Shown: positions 53,100 through 64,000 of the stretch, piece by piece | How positions within the stretch are numbered: the first letter of the stretch is position 1 | How the letters are laid out: every line of letters starts with the position of its first letter | Assembly (NCBI GenBank): GCA_036852015.1 | Contig: JAANDG010000410.1 | Span: 62,001-126,000 of the forward strand | Length of the DNA stretch: 64,000 nucleotides | Direction of reading: 5' to 3' | Source of the DNA: Pelodera strongyloides | Taxonomy: Eukaryota > Nematoda > Chromadorea > Rhabditida > Rhabditidae | The notes under the pieces: model-generated | Databases searched by the model: none | Told to the model about the DNA's origin: nothing | Seen by the model: the letters and a program-made list of their open reading frames with translations, nothing else | Position numbers and translations under genes: made by a program

Positions 53100-55745
53100 T
53101 TACCAAATGGATTCCAGAGTTCTATGTCTTATAAGTATTTATAACTTATTGTTAGACTAAAGTAAGTTATTTTGAATAATAACTACCGGGGCTGCGCCAC
53201 ACCCTCAGTCATGGCGAATGCGTGGCGGACGGCGAACGTACGGCGCACATGTGAGCGCGGTTCTTTCCAGTAGGAAACAGGGGATCAGTAGGTCCATTTA
53301 TAAAGTGCACAATAAATAAATCAAGCAATTTAAATAAATAAATTTTGTAATTATTATTTACCTTTCATTCACAGTCGACTCCTTTTTGTCTGCTACCCGA
53401 TGATAGGCCCTTGTGCTCACATACTTTAGCACAAAGAAAAACTGAAAGAATTTGTTATTCATTTATTTCGTTTTGTTTCTGACCATTGCGCCGTAAGTGA
53501 ACAATCGGCAAAGATGACGAAAGGGCTTAATTTCTTCCTAATTTAGTTTATTAATAATTTGATTTCCTCATAATAAGCCTATTGCTCACCGTGGCCGCGC
53601 AGCAGAACAGAGAGTATTGCATTGCGTAGCAGAGAGTGTTGTTCAGTCCGAGATACCAAGCGAGAAGGAGCAGGAGTTCGCTGATCAACTAAATAACATA
53701 AAAAGTAAAATTAGAGAGAAAAGAAAGGATGTGGTACCCATAAGAAGAGAAAGTCTAGAAAGTGAGAGAAAATGGAGAGAGATAAACAGAGCTTGAAAAG
53801 GTTAGGAGAGAGAGAGAGGGGGGGAAGGGAGAAAGAAGAGAGAGGGGGAGAATGACAAATATAGAAAAAAATTTCCGAAGTACACTTAAACCCACCGATC
53901 CCACAAAAAGTCCAATTCCTAGATCCGGTCTCTTATTCCACATACTCTCATAATTGTCCACGTATTTCATGGCCACAATTCGCTCAACAGAATAGGCGAG
54001 CACGAGTTGAAAGCACAGACAAACCACTGCAAGTAAAGGGAAGTCATTTACGTCGAACAAGTTCCACACCATATTCGTAAAGTTAGGTAACCGTATTGTA
54101 GGTTGCGTAAAGCAGAAGTGCCGCAAAACAAGTTTTGTAAGTGCTTATTTGCAAATGTAACGTTTCTTATTTACACGGTGGCCTATAAGTTACCACGTAC
54201 TGAACCTCCAGGAAATATAGCCCAATTGTAAGATCTCGACAGCTTGACCCGACACAGTCATAGTTATTCATGGGCTTTAAATAAGTTTGTTTAGAAGAAA
54301 CATTAAACTTACAAGTATCACATGAAAAGTTGAGTCCTTTCAGTAGAGCGGGTGTCATCAGGTGATAGTGATCGATGACATGGCGCACAACTCTAATGAA
54401 TAATGCACTAACGTGGCAGATTGGTTGCGCGATAAGTAGAAATCGGAGGTTAGGGTGGCAGAACTGAAATGTATTGTATTTAAAGCGGTGTAACATCCGG
54501 TGTAGTGTATAACTACGCGATACCGCACGATTTTTTAATATACTTATATTGATTTGCATCCAACATAGGAAAATGCACATACGTTTACAAAAACCGAACC
54601 ATTACATCGCTTTAAAGGGGTAGGTTCATCTCAAATCACCTCTCGTTTTATTGTTTTTATTAATAATAGCACACATATCATTCACAATGAAATTTAAATC
54701 AATCACAGAACAAGAATACACGTCGCAGAAGAAGCTTCCTTTATTGGAAGCTAGTTGATCGGAAGCCAAAACCTAAATTCAAAAACTAATACCGTACACA
54801 GATCGCGCGGGCTAATGGCAATTAGCCAAGAGTGAATTAATTGATACTACACCGTGAAAATAAATGAAAATAAGTGTAGTTTGTACCTTGGCTAATTGTG
54901 ATTAGCCCGCGCGATCTGTGTAAGGTATTAGTTTTTGAGTTTAGATTGTGGCTTCCGATCAACTAGCTTCCAATAACGGAAGCTTCTTCTGCGAGGCGTG
55001 TTCTGTGATTGATTTAATCTACTTTCCATGCTACCCGAGAATATTAATGTTCGTTATGCTGGAAACATATTTTTCCATATCCACCTGCTACACGTAAAAT
55101 ATGATATGTATTGACCTCGATAACATGACGGAGTACACGAAACTGTAGTGATAAAAGAACAATGGAAGAGGACAAACCTGTCGTCGAATAATAATTTTTA
55201 TATAAATAAAGACGGCAATTATTAGAAAGAAGAGAGTAGATGCTTCTGCAACCTGAAGACAAGAAATTAGTATGATTTACCAGTTTACATAGCAGAGCCA
55301 ACTTTTTTTTTGCACCTTGCCTTATGAGACGTTACGCTCTATTCTTAGGTAAGAGCACTATTCATAAGTACGTTAAGTAAGAGCTATTCTCTTTAGATTT
55401 TCATTATGTACATTGTGCATTGGTGCATGTTTCAACCCAAATCAACAATGAAAAGTGAGCTACAAGTACGACACAATGCTTTTTGTTACTAACTAACAAT
55501 AAGTTAAACTTGTCACCAAACTAGCTTAGCAGTTCGGAAAGTTGTTGAGTCGTAACCCCTATTTAACTTATTACATTATTGATGAACATCGGCATCTCGG
55601 ACTAACAAACGGTGCGCGGCGAAGGGTTGGCTCACTGAGCATTGCGCGCATATGACGCAACCCGTTGTTATAGTGGGCCTACCCGAAGTTTCTTCACTAG
55701 AGCTTCATTGTAGAAAGGGAATACTTCGACGTCGTTTCTGGCCAT
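52369..55745 (-). CDS. SRE-family seven-transmembrane chemoreceptor A
   Basis: Eight exons on the minus strand: 55745-55683, 55252-55178, 54463-54313, 54026-53896, 53688-53590, 53441-53362, 53023-52852 and 52617-52369. They total 1020 nt, an open frame of 339 residues, the usual size of nematode SRE receptors. Features: TM1 STLFFLIIAVFIYIKI; FCHPNLRFLLIAQPI; the end of TM3 with LVLAYSVERIVA (E111-R112, the family's ER motif); VDNYE; TM segments LLLLLAWYLG and YSLFCC; the TVNERFQTARNLRAA region matching the SRE 'ERFQ..EN.R' block; and a C terminus EEQEIYFRQVDEAWG like the family's acidic-YF-W ending. It is predicted to act in the ciliary membrane of chemosensory neurons. The start is tentative: an in-frame stretch precedes the ATG back to a CTTTTAG acceptor, which could instead be an internal exon boundary. 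Introns 1 and 2 hold MITEs and foldbacks. Confidence 0.87.
53045..53097. repeat. (AT)n microsatellite
   Basis: Pure AT run in the intron between receptor A exons 6 and 7, about 20 bases from the acceptor. Confidence 0.95.
54480..54615. mobile_element. MITE M4, TTAA-flanked
   Basis: TTAA-AGCGGTGTAACATCCGG on the left and GAACCATTACATCGCT-TTAA on the right, interior AT-rich. Lies 16 bases upstream (minus strand) of receptor A exon 3. Confidence 0.65.
54694..55017. mobile_element. TTAA-flanked foldback element (M7)
   Basis: TTAA-ATCAATCACAGAAC at the left and GTTCTGTGATTGAT-TTAA at the right. Long arms pair via GAAGCTAGTTGATCGGAAGCC / GGCTTCCGATCAACTAGCTTC and ACAGATCGCGCGGGCTAAT / ATTAGCCCGCGCGATCTGT. 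In intron 2 of receptor A. Confidence 0.85.
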
Positions 55746-55807
55746 TAAGTTATATCCTTGGTAAAAATCTTGAAATATCGTGTCTAAAAGGGTAAACAAA
55801 TGTTGAG

Positions 55808-56225
55808 TTAAAGGGTCAGGCCCATTTCAAATGACCCCTATCTTTGATGATTCCATCTGATTCTCCATGTCAAATATAGCAGGATGCAATATTTTTCTAA
55901 TTTTCAAGCGCAAAATTCACGCAGTATTCATCGATTTTCCCCTGCTAGTCATACCCAACTATTTACCGCATTTGTCACGCTCCTTCGCGCTAATTGGGTA
56001 CTATGCTCTATTGGGCGTGGCAACTGCGATATCGGCCAATCAGCGCGAATGGGCGTGCCAACTGCGATGGATAGCTGTGTATGACTGCTCACGGTAAATT
56101 GCTGAATAATGAGTGATTTTTGCGATTGAAAATTAGAAAATTATTGCATCCTACTATATTTGACATGGAGAATCAGATGGTATCATCAAAGATAGAGGTC
56201 ATTTGAGATGGGCCTGACCCTTTAA
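55808..56225. mobile_element. MITE family M2, copy b (418 bp)
   Basis: Same termini and same 418-base length as copies a and c, with TTAA on both sides. Lies about 60 bases upstream of the tentative start of receptor A. Confidence 0.9.
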
Positions 56226-56533
56226 CTGCAACCTGCTATTTTTGCAAAATGCGCAAAACGTCAAATTATATCCGTTATATCGTCCTCGTGGGAACACAAT
56301 ATAACAATTACGCATTTTATTATGAAAAAATAACGCACAAACACAATGCGAACAAAGATTAAATAAAGAAGAAATGAACAATTTAAAATTTAATACACCT
56401 AACGCACGAAACTTAGAGCATATTAAATTATGGCAAGCAAATACGAAAAAAGTCTGTATAGGTGTCTGTATAGGTAGTATCTATAGGTCGTGGAACTGAA
56501 AGAGAACAAGACAGTAAAGTTCAGAAACATCTT

Positions 56534-56711
56534 TTAAACAGAAATGCCGGCGAGTTTTTGAAACGCATCGTGGACAACTGAATTCTTACGGCCGTATGCT
56601 AATTTGCCCGAATTTAGCTCGATTTTTTATTCTAATCTATGTTCATTTGCATGAACCACATAATAATCTGGTATACTCGGGGTTTCAAAAACCGACCAGT
56701 AGTTCGCTTAA
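56534..56711. mobile_element. MITE M1, copy g
   Basis: Diverged copy: left TTAA-ACAGAAATGCCGG, right ending GTAGTTCGC-TTAA, with the family interior word GAATTTAGCTCG. Confidence 0.7.
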
Positions 56712-57030
56712 ACAGAAAATCAAGCCGTGTCGATGCTTTTTCTAAAATGCGGTTACTAATTGGGCTTATTTCTATAATATGTCATAGCTTTCCCCGGTGT
56801 CCGAGGGTATTCAATTAAGCTCTGCTTGTCCCAATATTCGATCAAATTCACACTTTATGGAGAAAAAGTAATATTATTAAGCAATTAGCCTTTACCGCCT
56901 ACAAAAATTTGATATTCAAAGATTGGGCTCAAAAATCAAATCGGCGGCAGATCCTGACCCTGATGTCTGAACTACGTTAGTATCATCGAAATATTAGACA
57001 TGTCTGCATCCACAAACTAAAAGGTTAAAT

Positions 57031-57211
57031 GTTAACGCTAGGACTGTTCTTCAGGGCCCCGAAGGGGTCCCTGCAGTCCGCTCTGGTCTATCGAAGTAGT
57101 GCGCTCCAGAGATTTGGCCATCTTTGATTACGGAATGGGTGGTCAGCCCTGGTCCAAGAAACTTTCCCAATTTTTCACCTGGTACCGTTTTTACCACCCG
57201 GTCGGTGCAAC
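57031..57211 (-). mobile_element. SINE S2, copy lacking the tRNA head
   Basis: Matches the body of 13461-13708 from the GGGCCCCGAAGGGGTCCC hairpin to the TTTTTACCACCCGGTCGG region, then stops before the A/B boxes. This is a 5'-truncated insertion. Confidence 0.75.
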
Positions 57212-57519
57212 GATCAACAAACGTTTTTTGTTTTTGTTTTGAAGTTTTTACAACGCGCAGTTTAGGGAAAAGTTATAAATAAATAGGAAAAGTAACAAAA
57301 TTTCTTTGGAAATATCATATTGTCTCCCTAATTACTATTATGTGTGATTCAGAAAAAGGATTAGAAAATCCCAAAATGGAATAGAACTTTGAATAAGAAG
57401 CAAATGTTTTTTTTTGTGGGAAAGAATAAAATGTAATAGCATTTTAAATAAAGATTATTATGTCATCACTTTGTGAACAAATCGATGAAATTAACTTATT
57501 GTTAGCCGCAAGTTAACTA

Positions 57520-57840
57520 TGACAACCCGAAACTTTGATGGTGTGCGGCGGAAAAATGGGTTAGCCTGCATATCGCCGCGCACTTCGCACAATTTTCGCT
57601 CACTCCATAGGTACTCCCGGCGAAAGGGCGGCGCACCGACCTGCCGAAAAAAAGGGAAAATCATGCGTCCATGCGCAAACAGATAAAAAGGGGGCGCAGC
57701 GCTTTCGCACAGTTTTCGCAAAAGGATAGTCAGTGCGCTCGTCCAGACATGGCGATAGTTTGGCCAAGACGGGGCGATGCCAGCTGCGAGATGTAGGCGG
57801 CCCTCTTTACTACTTACGCCATGCCCCAACCGAGTTTTTT
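57520..57840. mobile_element. GC-rich palindromic MITE candidate
   Basis: Repeated TTCGCAC/GTGCGAA and GGCGAAA/TTTCGCC words on both arms; similar in style to 14562-14815. Borders uncertain. Confidence 0.4.
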
Positions 57841-59454
57841 CAGCTTCAGGGAATAGACCGGTAAATTCTTGCCGATTAATTATATTTATACAAATAATGT
57901 TGGCATAAAAGAATGAAAAGCATCCGCTTTACATTACTCACGGAAAAAGTGCATCGATTTTGTAGCTGGCAGTGAATTTAATACCAATAATGAATAACAA
58001 TTCTACTTACTGAGGAATGAATACATAGAACATACTGTTAGCCATAACTTACTATTAGCTACAATCTCCAGTGAAGAGCAATCCACTATATGTATTCTGA
58101 ATCTGGCATATGACTGTAAAGTTGGTAAGTTAGATACACTGACGTAACTCGGTCGGGTGGTGCGAATTCTGGCGCGTAAATGCAGCGTGGCGACAGTATG
58201 GCGAAACCTATGCGAAAAATATTGCGTGCACGTCGCACCCCATTTTTTCGCCGCGTACAGAAAATCTTTACCGCAAAAGTTTGGAGGGTTACAGGTGGAG
58301 TTTCGGACGTCGAGTCCATAATGTGTCTATATTTGAGAAATACACTAATTATACGCCCCAACTAAGAAATATTTTAATGAAAAGAAGCGTTCGAATGGAA
58401 AAAATTGGTTGTCTTAGTTCTCTGTTTATCGGTGTCGCAAGAGCATGAGGTCTGTAAATTTAAACTTAAAAAAAATACTGTAAGCACAAAGGTTAGATTA
58501 GGCGGGTTAAATGCGCTCTTCTTACGTGGGTGTAAAATGCACTAATGTAATATTTTTCCATTTAGTATATTTCCTATTTACCTACTATTTACCATGGTAA
58601 ATTGTGTCTGTTATTCCTCGTATGCAGTGTTCACAGCTTAAATGACTTGTCCCACCGAGGTCATCATTTTTAGGCATCATTTGGCACCGATGACAGATGA
58701 CACTGTAGCTGAGCATAACTGAAAACTTGTGAGTTTTGTACTGATGTTTCGTAGTTTTGTTCGTGGTTGAGTACACTTCACTACTTCAGCTTAATTTATA
58801 TCCAAAATATAAAAAAAACCAATTTGTATTGGTTGCCTTCGCTTGAAATTGCGCATAACAAAGCGTACAATGTAACAAAAGTTACAAATCTACACATATT
58901 CACATAGATCACATTTTTTATTCAGTGCAGTATGTTTTGATGGTTTACAAAAAATAACGAATATGTACGCAGAATGAAATATCATTTTATTAATATTCAT
59001 ATGTATAAACACATTCATATTCATATGTAAAGTGTTTGTTCCATTGCAAAAAAAAACGAAAACCTCTAGATGAAGTTTATAAAAAGTCAAAATGTACTTT
59101 AGCGAAATAAAACACAAAATTTATTGAGAGAAAAAATCCACAACGACTTGCATAATAGAACATCACGAAAGAACGGCGAGTTTGTGAAAAATTACTTTGG
59201 AAAAAAAGATAAGTTGAGTTGCATTCTTGGTGCTTACAGTAGAAAAATGAACAAATATTTTCAACAATTGAATGTGAAGCAATGTTATATTCCCCAAGCA
59301 ATGCGTAATAAGTATGTATCAATAAGCTATTCATAAGTGACATGGACACCTTTTTGTAGAATCTTTCTTCACTTTAGGGAATAATATTAATCTTTCGGGC
59401 ACACGGGATTTTTTCTCTCAATAAATTTAAAGCTTTCTTTAATTTTCTCATGCC
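57841..59454. other. Between chemoreceptors A and B, no gene recognised
   Basis: AT-rich, with a small GC-rich palindromic fragment near 58150-58280. No exon chain supported. Confidence 0.4.
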
Positions 59455-60122
59455 GAAATTCCGAGAACTATTATCATGAAATGCAAAAACTTGCAGAGCT
59501 GTTTGTCGCAGAATGATTCCACGAGCTACCGTAGCCAGAAAGGGGAAAATATGTTTTTTTTTGTGGTTTATTTTCGTGGAAAATATGTTTTTTTTTTGTG
59601 TGTTTTTTTGTGGTTCATGGGGTTTGCAAGTATGCCCGATTTTCCTTGCAAGTATCGAAAAATTTACCGTATCTTGGCACTACACGAACATATCTACAGG
59701 CAGTTTTTACGACCGATCGCCACGGGACCAATTGTTCAACAAAAAATGTTTTTGATGGCGGATTTTCTATAGTGCGGATGTGTCAAAAATACGGTAAAGT
59801 TGTGTAAAAAGCACACGATTTTGCGAATTGATACTTGCAAGGAAAACTCGCGGTTTTTGGCATACTTGCAAACCCCATTATATCCGTCCATTTCTCGTCA
59901 CATTACTGCAGGATGTTCATTATTAAAATGGGTGTCAAATGCTGCTATTCTCGAAAAACGAAAAAATTGTTTCTGACTACGGTAGCCAGTGGAACTGTTC
60001 TCACGAATAACTACGCGAGTTTTGCCACAAATGAATGCCGTTTTCACGATAATTTTTTCTGAAATCCCGGTTTTCGGTATAAGAAAATTTAGGAAAACTT
60101 TTTTCCCCATGAGACCCTTTAA
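59455..60122. mobile_element. Nested palindromic element (M6-like)
   Basis: Inner arms: GGGGTTTGCAAGTATGCC at 59620 against GGCATACTTGCAAACCCC at 59858. Outer arms: GAGCTACCGTAGCC at 59521 against ACTACGGTAGCC at 59975. The right end GAGACCCTTTAA resembles the left end of 28257. No coding capacity. Confidence 0.65.
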
Positions 60123-60224
60123 CCCGTGAGTATACGTAAGGTGTGGCTTACATAACAGAGGATAGAGAACACATAGAAAGGGAGAGAGAGAAAAAAAAAG
60201 AAAAAAAAAATTCATCGAAAATTC

Positions 60225-62658
60225 TCAGCTCAGTCTAGTCTCTACTTCTGAGACTTGGTCCATGGGTTTTGTGAATATACTATTATTTATACTAATTCGG
60301 CGGATCGAGGCTAGCTGTTTCACACCTTCTGGAGCAGAACTACTCTCCTCTTGTACAATGATATTATTGTCATGATTCTCATAGCTTGTGTTTTCTAAAA
60401 CCGGCAGGTCTGTAGTTGAAGTCGTAGTTTGATCCACGCGGTTGTAGTTTATAGCCGATGTAGTTTGTCGTCTTTCTTCCGTTTGTTCATTGGCCGGTGC
60501 TACGGTATTGGGAGTGATTTCTGGTAGAATGTGTCGATTATTTCTGCCATGTGTATGAACTTCGACCCTTTTCCCGAAAGGTGTATCAGCTCTAACGGAA
60601 CCCCATTGGTCCTGCATCTGCCTGTAGTAGACCTAAAATAGAGCTATTTTGTTGCAAATTTATTACCGGAGAATGTAGAGAGAGAGAGAGAGAGAGAGAG
60701 CTAGAGAGAGAGCGGGAGGGAGAGAAAGTAGAGGGGGAAGAGAGAAAAACATAAAAATGTAAGCCAACCTGCCGTCCTTCTTCCACACTGAATATCATTT
60801 TGTGTCCGAGTATATTGGTGACCGATTCCGGTTCACGATGTTTTAACTGTAAATAGCAAGCAGTCGTAAAAAGGAAAGGCAGTCTAGGCTTTTCTAAGTA
60901 ATATGCCCTCAGTCAATCCATATTTTTAGTTGTTTCAGCTTAAATCTTAGAGCGAAATACCGACCGGTTTTTGAATACGTAAGTATTCAGCTCTCCACGA
61001 TGCGTTTCAAAAATCGCCCGGTAATTCGCTTTAACTAATATCAATATCAGCTGTTTCACTCCTTACATCGTCGCTGCACCATACATAAGTTATGGGTATA
61101 CACAATTTATACGTTCAAGAAGTTGAATTTATTACATTAGCAAAAGCTCACCCTTCTCCCGAACAAGCTAAATAACTCCTCTTTCAAAATATCGTGCCCG
61201 CACAGAGTAAGAAGCATTTGCAGGTAGAGCTACAACGAAATCAGTTAAAGGGATCAGCTCACCTTAAAGGGTCAGGCCCATTTCAAATGACCCTTACTTT
61301 TGATGATTCCATCTGATTCTCCATGTGAAATATAGTAGGATACCATATTTTTCTAATTTTCAAGCGCAAAATTCACGCAGTATTCGGCAATTTACCATCG
61401 CCAGTCATACCCAACTATCTATCGCAGTTGTCACGCCCCTTCGCGCTAATTGGGCAAAATGCTCTATTGGGCGTGGCAATTGCGATATTGGCCAATCAGC
61501 GCGAACGGGCGTGCCAACTGCGATAGATAGTTGGGTATGACTGCTCACAGTAAAATGCTGAATAGTGTGTGAATTTTGCGCTTGAAAATTAGAAAAATAT
61601 TGCATCCTACCATTTTTGACATGGAGAATCAGATGGAATCAGGAAAAATAGGGGTCATTTGAAATGGGCCTGACCCTTTAAATTGTGTCTGTTTTTTTTG
61701 TTTCTTTATTTTCTATAAGGGATAATAAAAATTTGGAATAGAAAAAGTAGTGTTCAATTTCAATACTCACGAAGATATTGGGTGATAAAGTGGTGGATTG
61801 ATCGGGCCGAAATGCAAAAAGGGCAATTATCCTATACAAACAAGGCAGGACAATTGCCCTTTTTGCATTTCGGCCCGATCAATCCACCACTTTATCACCC
61901 AATATCTTCGTGAGTATTGAAATTCAACACTACTTTTTCTATTCCAAATTTTTACTATCCTTATAGAAAATTAAGAAACAAAAAAAACAGACACAATTTA
62001 AGGTGAGCTGATCCCTTTAAAGCGAAATACCGGCGGGTTTTTTGAAATGCATTGCGTACATCTGCTTTCTTGTTCAGCATATGCAAATGAGCGAAAATTA
62101 GAATAAGAACTAGACCCCAATTAGACCCCACTTTGCATAAATGCATAGGAATACAAGTACTTGAGATGCGTTTAAAAAACCGGCCGGTATTTCGCTTTAA
62201 AGCTGTTTACTAAGACTAAGTGCCTAAACCCCGAAGTAGAGTGATATATGGATTTAATACGTCCCTATAAACACAGCGACAACGAGGTACAGAGAGTAAT
62301 GAAAACTTCGTTACATAGAGTTTTCAAACAATTTTTTTAGCGGTTATAGCATAGCTGACATTATTCCTTTTTTTTGCAAACGTTCACCTGAATATGATAG
62401 AAATAAAAGTAGAAAACCGTGTAAAACGGGTAATAAACCGGGGTGTGCATTTCGAAAACCCAATAATAAAAGGTAAGACTGATAAAATTCGTTATGCACT
62501 TGTAGGGTGCGAGATAAAGTAGTAGATGCGCTGCTTTCAGGTTACGTGCGGATTCGAACCTGATATAAGATTATTGGGCATAACTTGTATGTATTGGAAG
62601 GGTTCTCGCGTACACGCACCCAACTACACACACAGACACAGACTCACGCACACACACA

Positions 62659-62702
<44 letters not shown>

Positions 62703-62722
62703 ACACACACACACACACACAC

Positions 62723-62809
<87 letters not shown>

Positions 62810-63711
62810 TTCGCTTACCTCTCATTCACAGTAGACTCCTTCCTTGCGGCGACAACGCGGTACACCCTTCGACTATAACATTTCAGAGAGATAAAGAACT
62901 GAAAATGTCATTTAAACGCAGGATGTTCTTATGTAGCATCTCTGGGCGATTATGCTCAACTTTCAGTACTGTTATACTGATTTGTATACGCCAAGCCAAA
63001 CACACCGGGCCGGCCGGACCGTGTATTTCAGGCACGGGACCCGCGCGGAGTTCAGATCTCTTGCGAAGACGGGTCTAATCTTAACCTTTTTCATACAAAC
63101 TCAGGAAATGCAGTTGGCCAGCATTTGTTTCAAGAAGCAGCTGGCATATCGTTTTAAAAGAACGTCCAGAACGATTGTTTTGCTACGTTTCCCTTTAAAT
63201 TTGTAAATACAGTTGCATTTAGGGCTCAATTAAAAACTTACGATACTTGCGATGGTGAATAAAAAATACTGCATACCGTACGCAACTGGGTTAATTAGAA
63301 AATTTGCATACCACAGACCAATTAGTAGAGCGGAATAGATCAACTAAAAGTGTACATAATTAATAAAAAAAGTAAGTGGGAAGCATTTATAAAAGTGGTT
63401 TTTATGGTAAACGATCGTATAATTTGTAATCTATGCTAACAAAAATCTAAAATAACAAAATAAAATGAATAAAATCATCTAAAACAAAAAACTCTAAAAA
63501 AACACCATCTAAACTAAACTCTACATCTCTAAAAAATAACTAACAAAAAAATTATCTATAATTTCTGCATCAAATCCCACCGATCCAAGGTATAAAGCAA
63601 TTCCCAGATGGCTTTTTTGTATAACTTTCATTTCGTACGTCGTCACGCACTTTATCGCTACGATCCGTTCAATTGCGTATGCTAGTACGATGATAAAGGT
63701 GGTACTTATAC
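60225..63711 (-). CDS. SRE-family chemoreceptor B with a long hydrophilic C-terminal tail (5' part outside window)
   Basis: Seven exons visible on the minus strand: 63711-63581, 63343-63242, 62898-62819, 62559-62388, 61229-61152, 60846-60769 and 60632-60225, about 349 codons in one frame. It is a paralogue of receptor A: exons of 131, 80 and 172 nt have the same lengths, and residues align (VLAYAIERIVAIK; LIYSALLIGLWYANF; KESTVNERFESARNLKAA; LYLQMLLTLCGHDI). Two extra introns split the C-terminal region compared with A. After VYYRQMQDQWG, where A has IYFRQVDEAWG and only about 20 more residues, B continues for about 124 residues rich in Thr, Asn, Gln and Glu. The first visible exon starts in phase 1, so upstream exons for TM1 and TM2 must lie right of 64000. 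No candidate exon was found in 63712-64000. Confidence 0.85.
60676..60712 (+). repeat. (GA)n microsatellite
   Basis: GA run in the intron before the last exon of receptor B (CT run on the coding strand). Confidence 0.9.
60947..61034. mobile_element. MITE M1, internally deleted copy h
   Basis: Both family termini (AGCGAAATACCGACCGG and CGGTAATTCGCT-TTAA) within 88 bases; most of the interior is missing. Confidence 0.7.
61245..62020. mobile_element. MITE M3, foldback element interrupted by M2
   Basis: TTAA-AGGGATCAGCTCACC at the left and GGTGAGCTGATCCCT-TTAA at the right. Arms pair almost to the centre (GGGCCGAAATGCAAAAAGGG / CCCTTTTTGCATTTCGGCCC). Without the inserted M2 it would be about 362 bases. 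Its left end is 15 bases from a splice acceptor of receptor B. Confidence 0.9.
61264..61681. mobile_element. MITE family M2, copy c (418 bp), inserted in M3
   Basis: Flanks read CACC-TTAA and TTAA-ATTG. The undisturbed opposite arm of M3 reads CACCTTAAATTG on the complementary strand, so the insertion duplicated exactly TTAA. Confidence 0.95.
62017..62200. mobile_element. MITE M1, copy i, abutting M3
   Basis: Shares the TTAA at 62017-62020 with the right end of M3, then AGCGAAATACCGGCGGG; ends CCGGCCGGTATTTCGCT-TTAA. Confidence 0.85.
62648..62806 (+). repeat. (CA)n microsatellite
   Basis: About 160 bases of CA repeats with two single-base interruptions, in an intron of receptor B ((TG)n on the coding strand), starting about 12 bases after the 5' splice site at 62818. 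Confidence 0.95.
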
Positions 63712-64000
63712 CTGAACATCGAGAAAGTTAGGATTTTGCCTCACTAGGTAAACCCTGGAAGCCCTGGAAGTCATATAATTACAGTTTTAAGTTGTTTTAC
63801 TTATCTCTATATTAGTTTCACCTAAATACACCGTTTGCGGACCATATATAAACCTGCGCTTCATCCAAAGAGCTAACCACGAATTCTACTGCATAACATC
63901 GTTTTTTTAAACTGAGGCCAGTTCCAATAAAATTTACCGCCGGGGTAGGTTACAGGCGCCTCCTGTTTGGCGTGCTCTCTCGGCTTTCTCTCGCAGCCTG
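63712..64000. other. Intron of chemoreceptor B reaching the window edge
   Basis: No exon with the expected motif (an HPNLR-like block) is visible, so the preceding exon lies outside. Confidence 0.5.

Noticed and set aside
54027..54126. An additional exon of receptor A before 54026
   Set aside because: It would need a 25-base intron; direct joining of 54313 to 54026 keeps frame and family alignment.
62526..62834. His/Thr repeat protein
   Set aside because: Translation of the (CA)n microsatellite in an intron of receptor B.

Overview
Nuclear DNA of a free-living-type nematode. The support is gene content and structure: a cuticle collagen with three small Cys clusters, an astacin-like protein, two SRE-type chemoreceptors, a tandem acetyl-CoA thiolase pair, small exons split by short introns with strong TTTCAG acceptors, and CAG acceptors just upstream of several ATGs as expected for spliced-leader trans-splicing. 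Introns are dense (13 exons per thiolase), which fits Rhabditina in a broad sense, possibly a diplogastrid; the species cannot be read from the sequence. All gene models were built by hand from splice sites and reading-frame continuity. The continuous models (astacin-like, collagen, peroxiredoxin-like, both thiolases and SRE receptor A) splice to an exact open frame.

Layout. 118-2625 (+): last five exons of an ANKRD13-type GPCR-chaperone gene that starts left of the window. 4965-12902: a 3.8-kb unit duplicated head to tail. Each copy holds a large imperfect palindrome, GA-rich microsatellites and three short candidate exons; these are open in copy B and carry two nonsense codons in copy A. 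13.4-16.8 kb: SINEs and TTAA-flanked MITEs. 16875-20076 (+): a secreted astacin-fold protein that has lost all zinc ligands and the catalytic Glu. 21377-24598 (+): cuticle collagen. 27443-25288 (-): peroxiredoxin-like 2 (PRXL2/FAM213) protein, convergent with the collagen. 29.5-36.2 kb: two 1.43-kb direct repeats and related debris. 36469-38975: a 5'-truncated, frameshifted non-LTR (CR1/Jockey-like) retroelement. 39074-44011 and 45102-50917 (+): two tandem thiolases. 55745-52369 (-): SRE chemoreceptor A. 63711-60225 (-): chemoreceptor B, with its 5' part beyond the right edge.

The most distinctive non-genic feature is a set of TTAA-flanked palindromic MITE families. In the chemoreceptor B intron three of them are stacked, and one is inserted inside an arm of another. 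The undisturbed opposite arm serves as an internal empty-site control and shows exact TTAA target duplication. The genes do not form one pathway. The thiolase pair is one metabolic block (acetoacetyl-CoA formation or cleavage) and the SRE pair one chemosensory block. No rRNA, complete tRNA or CRISPR array was seen.
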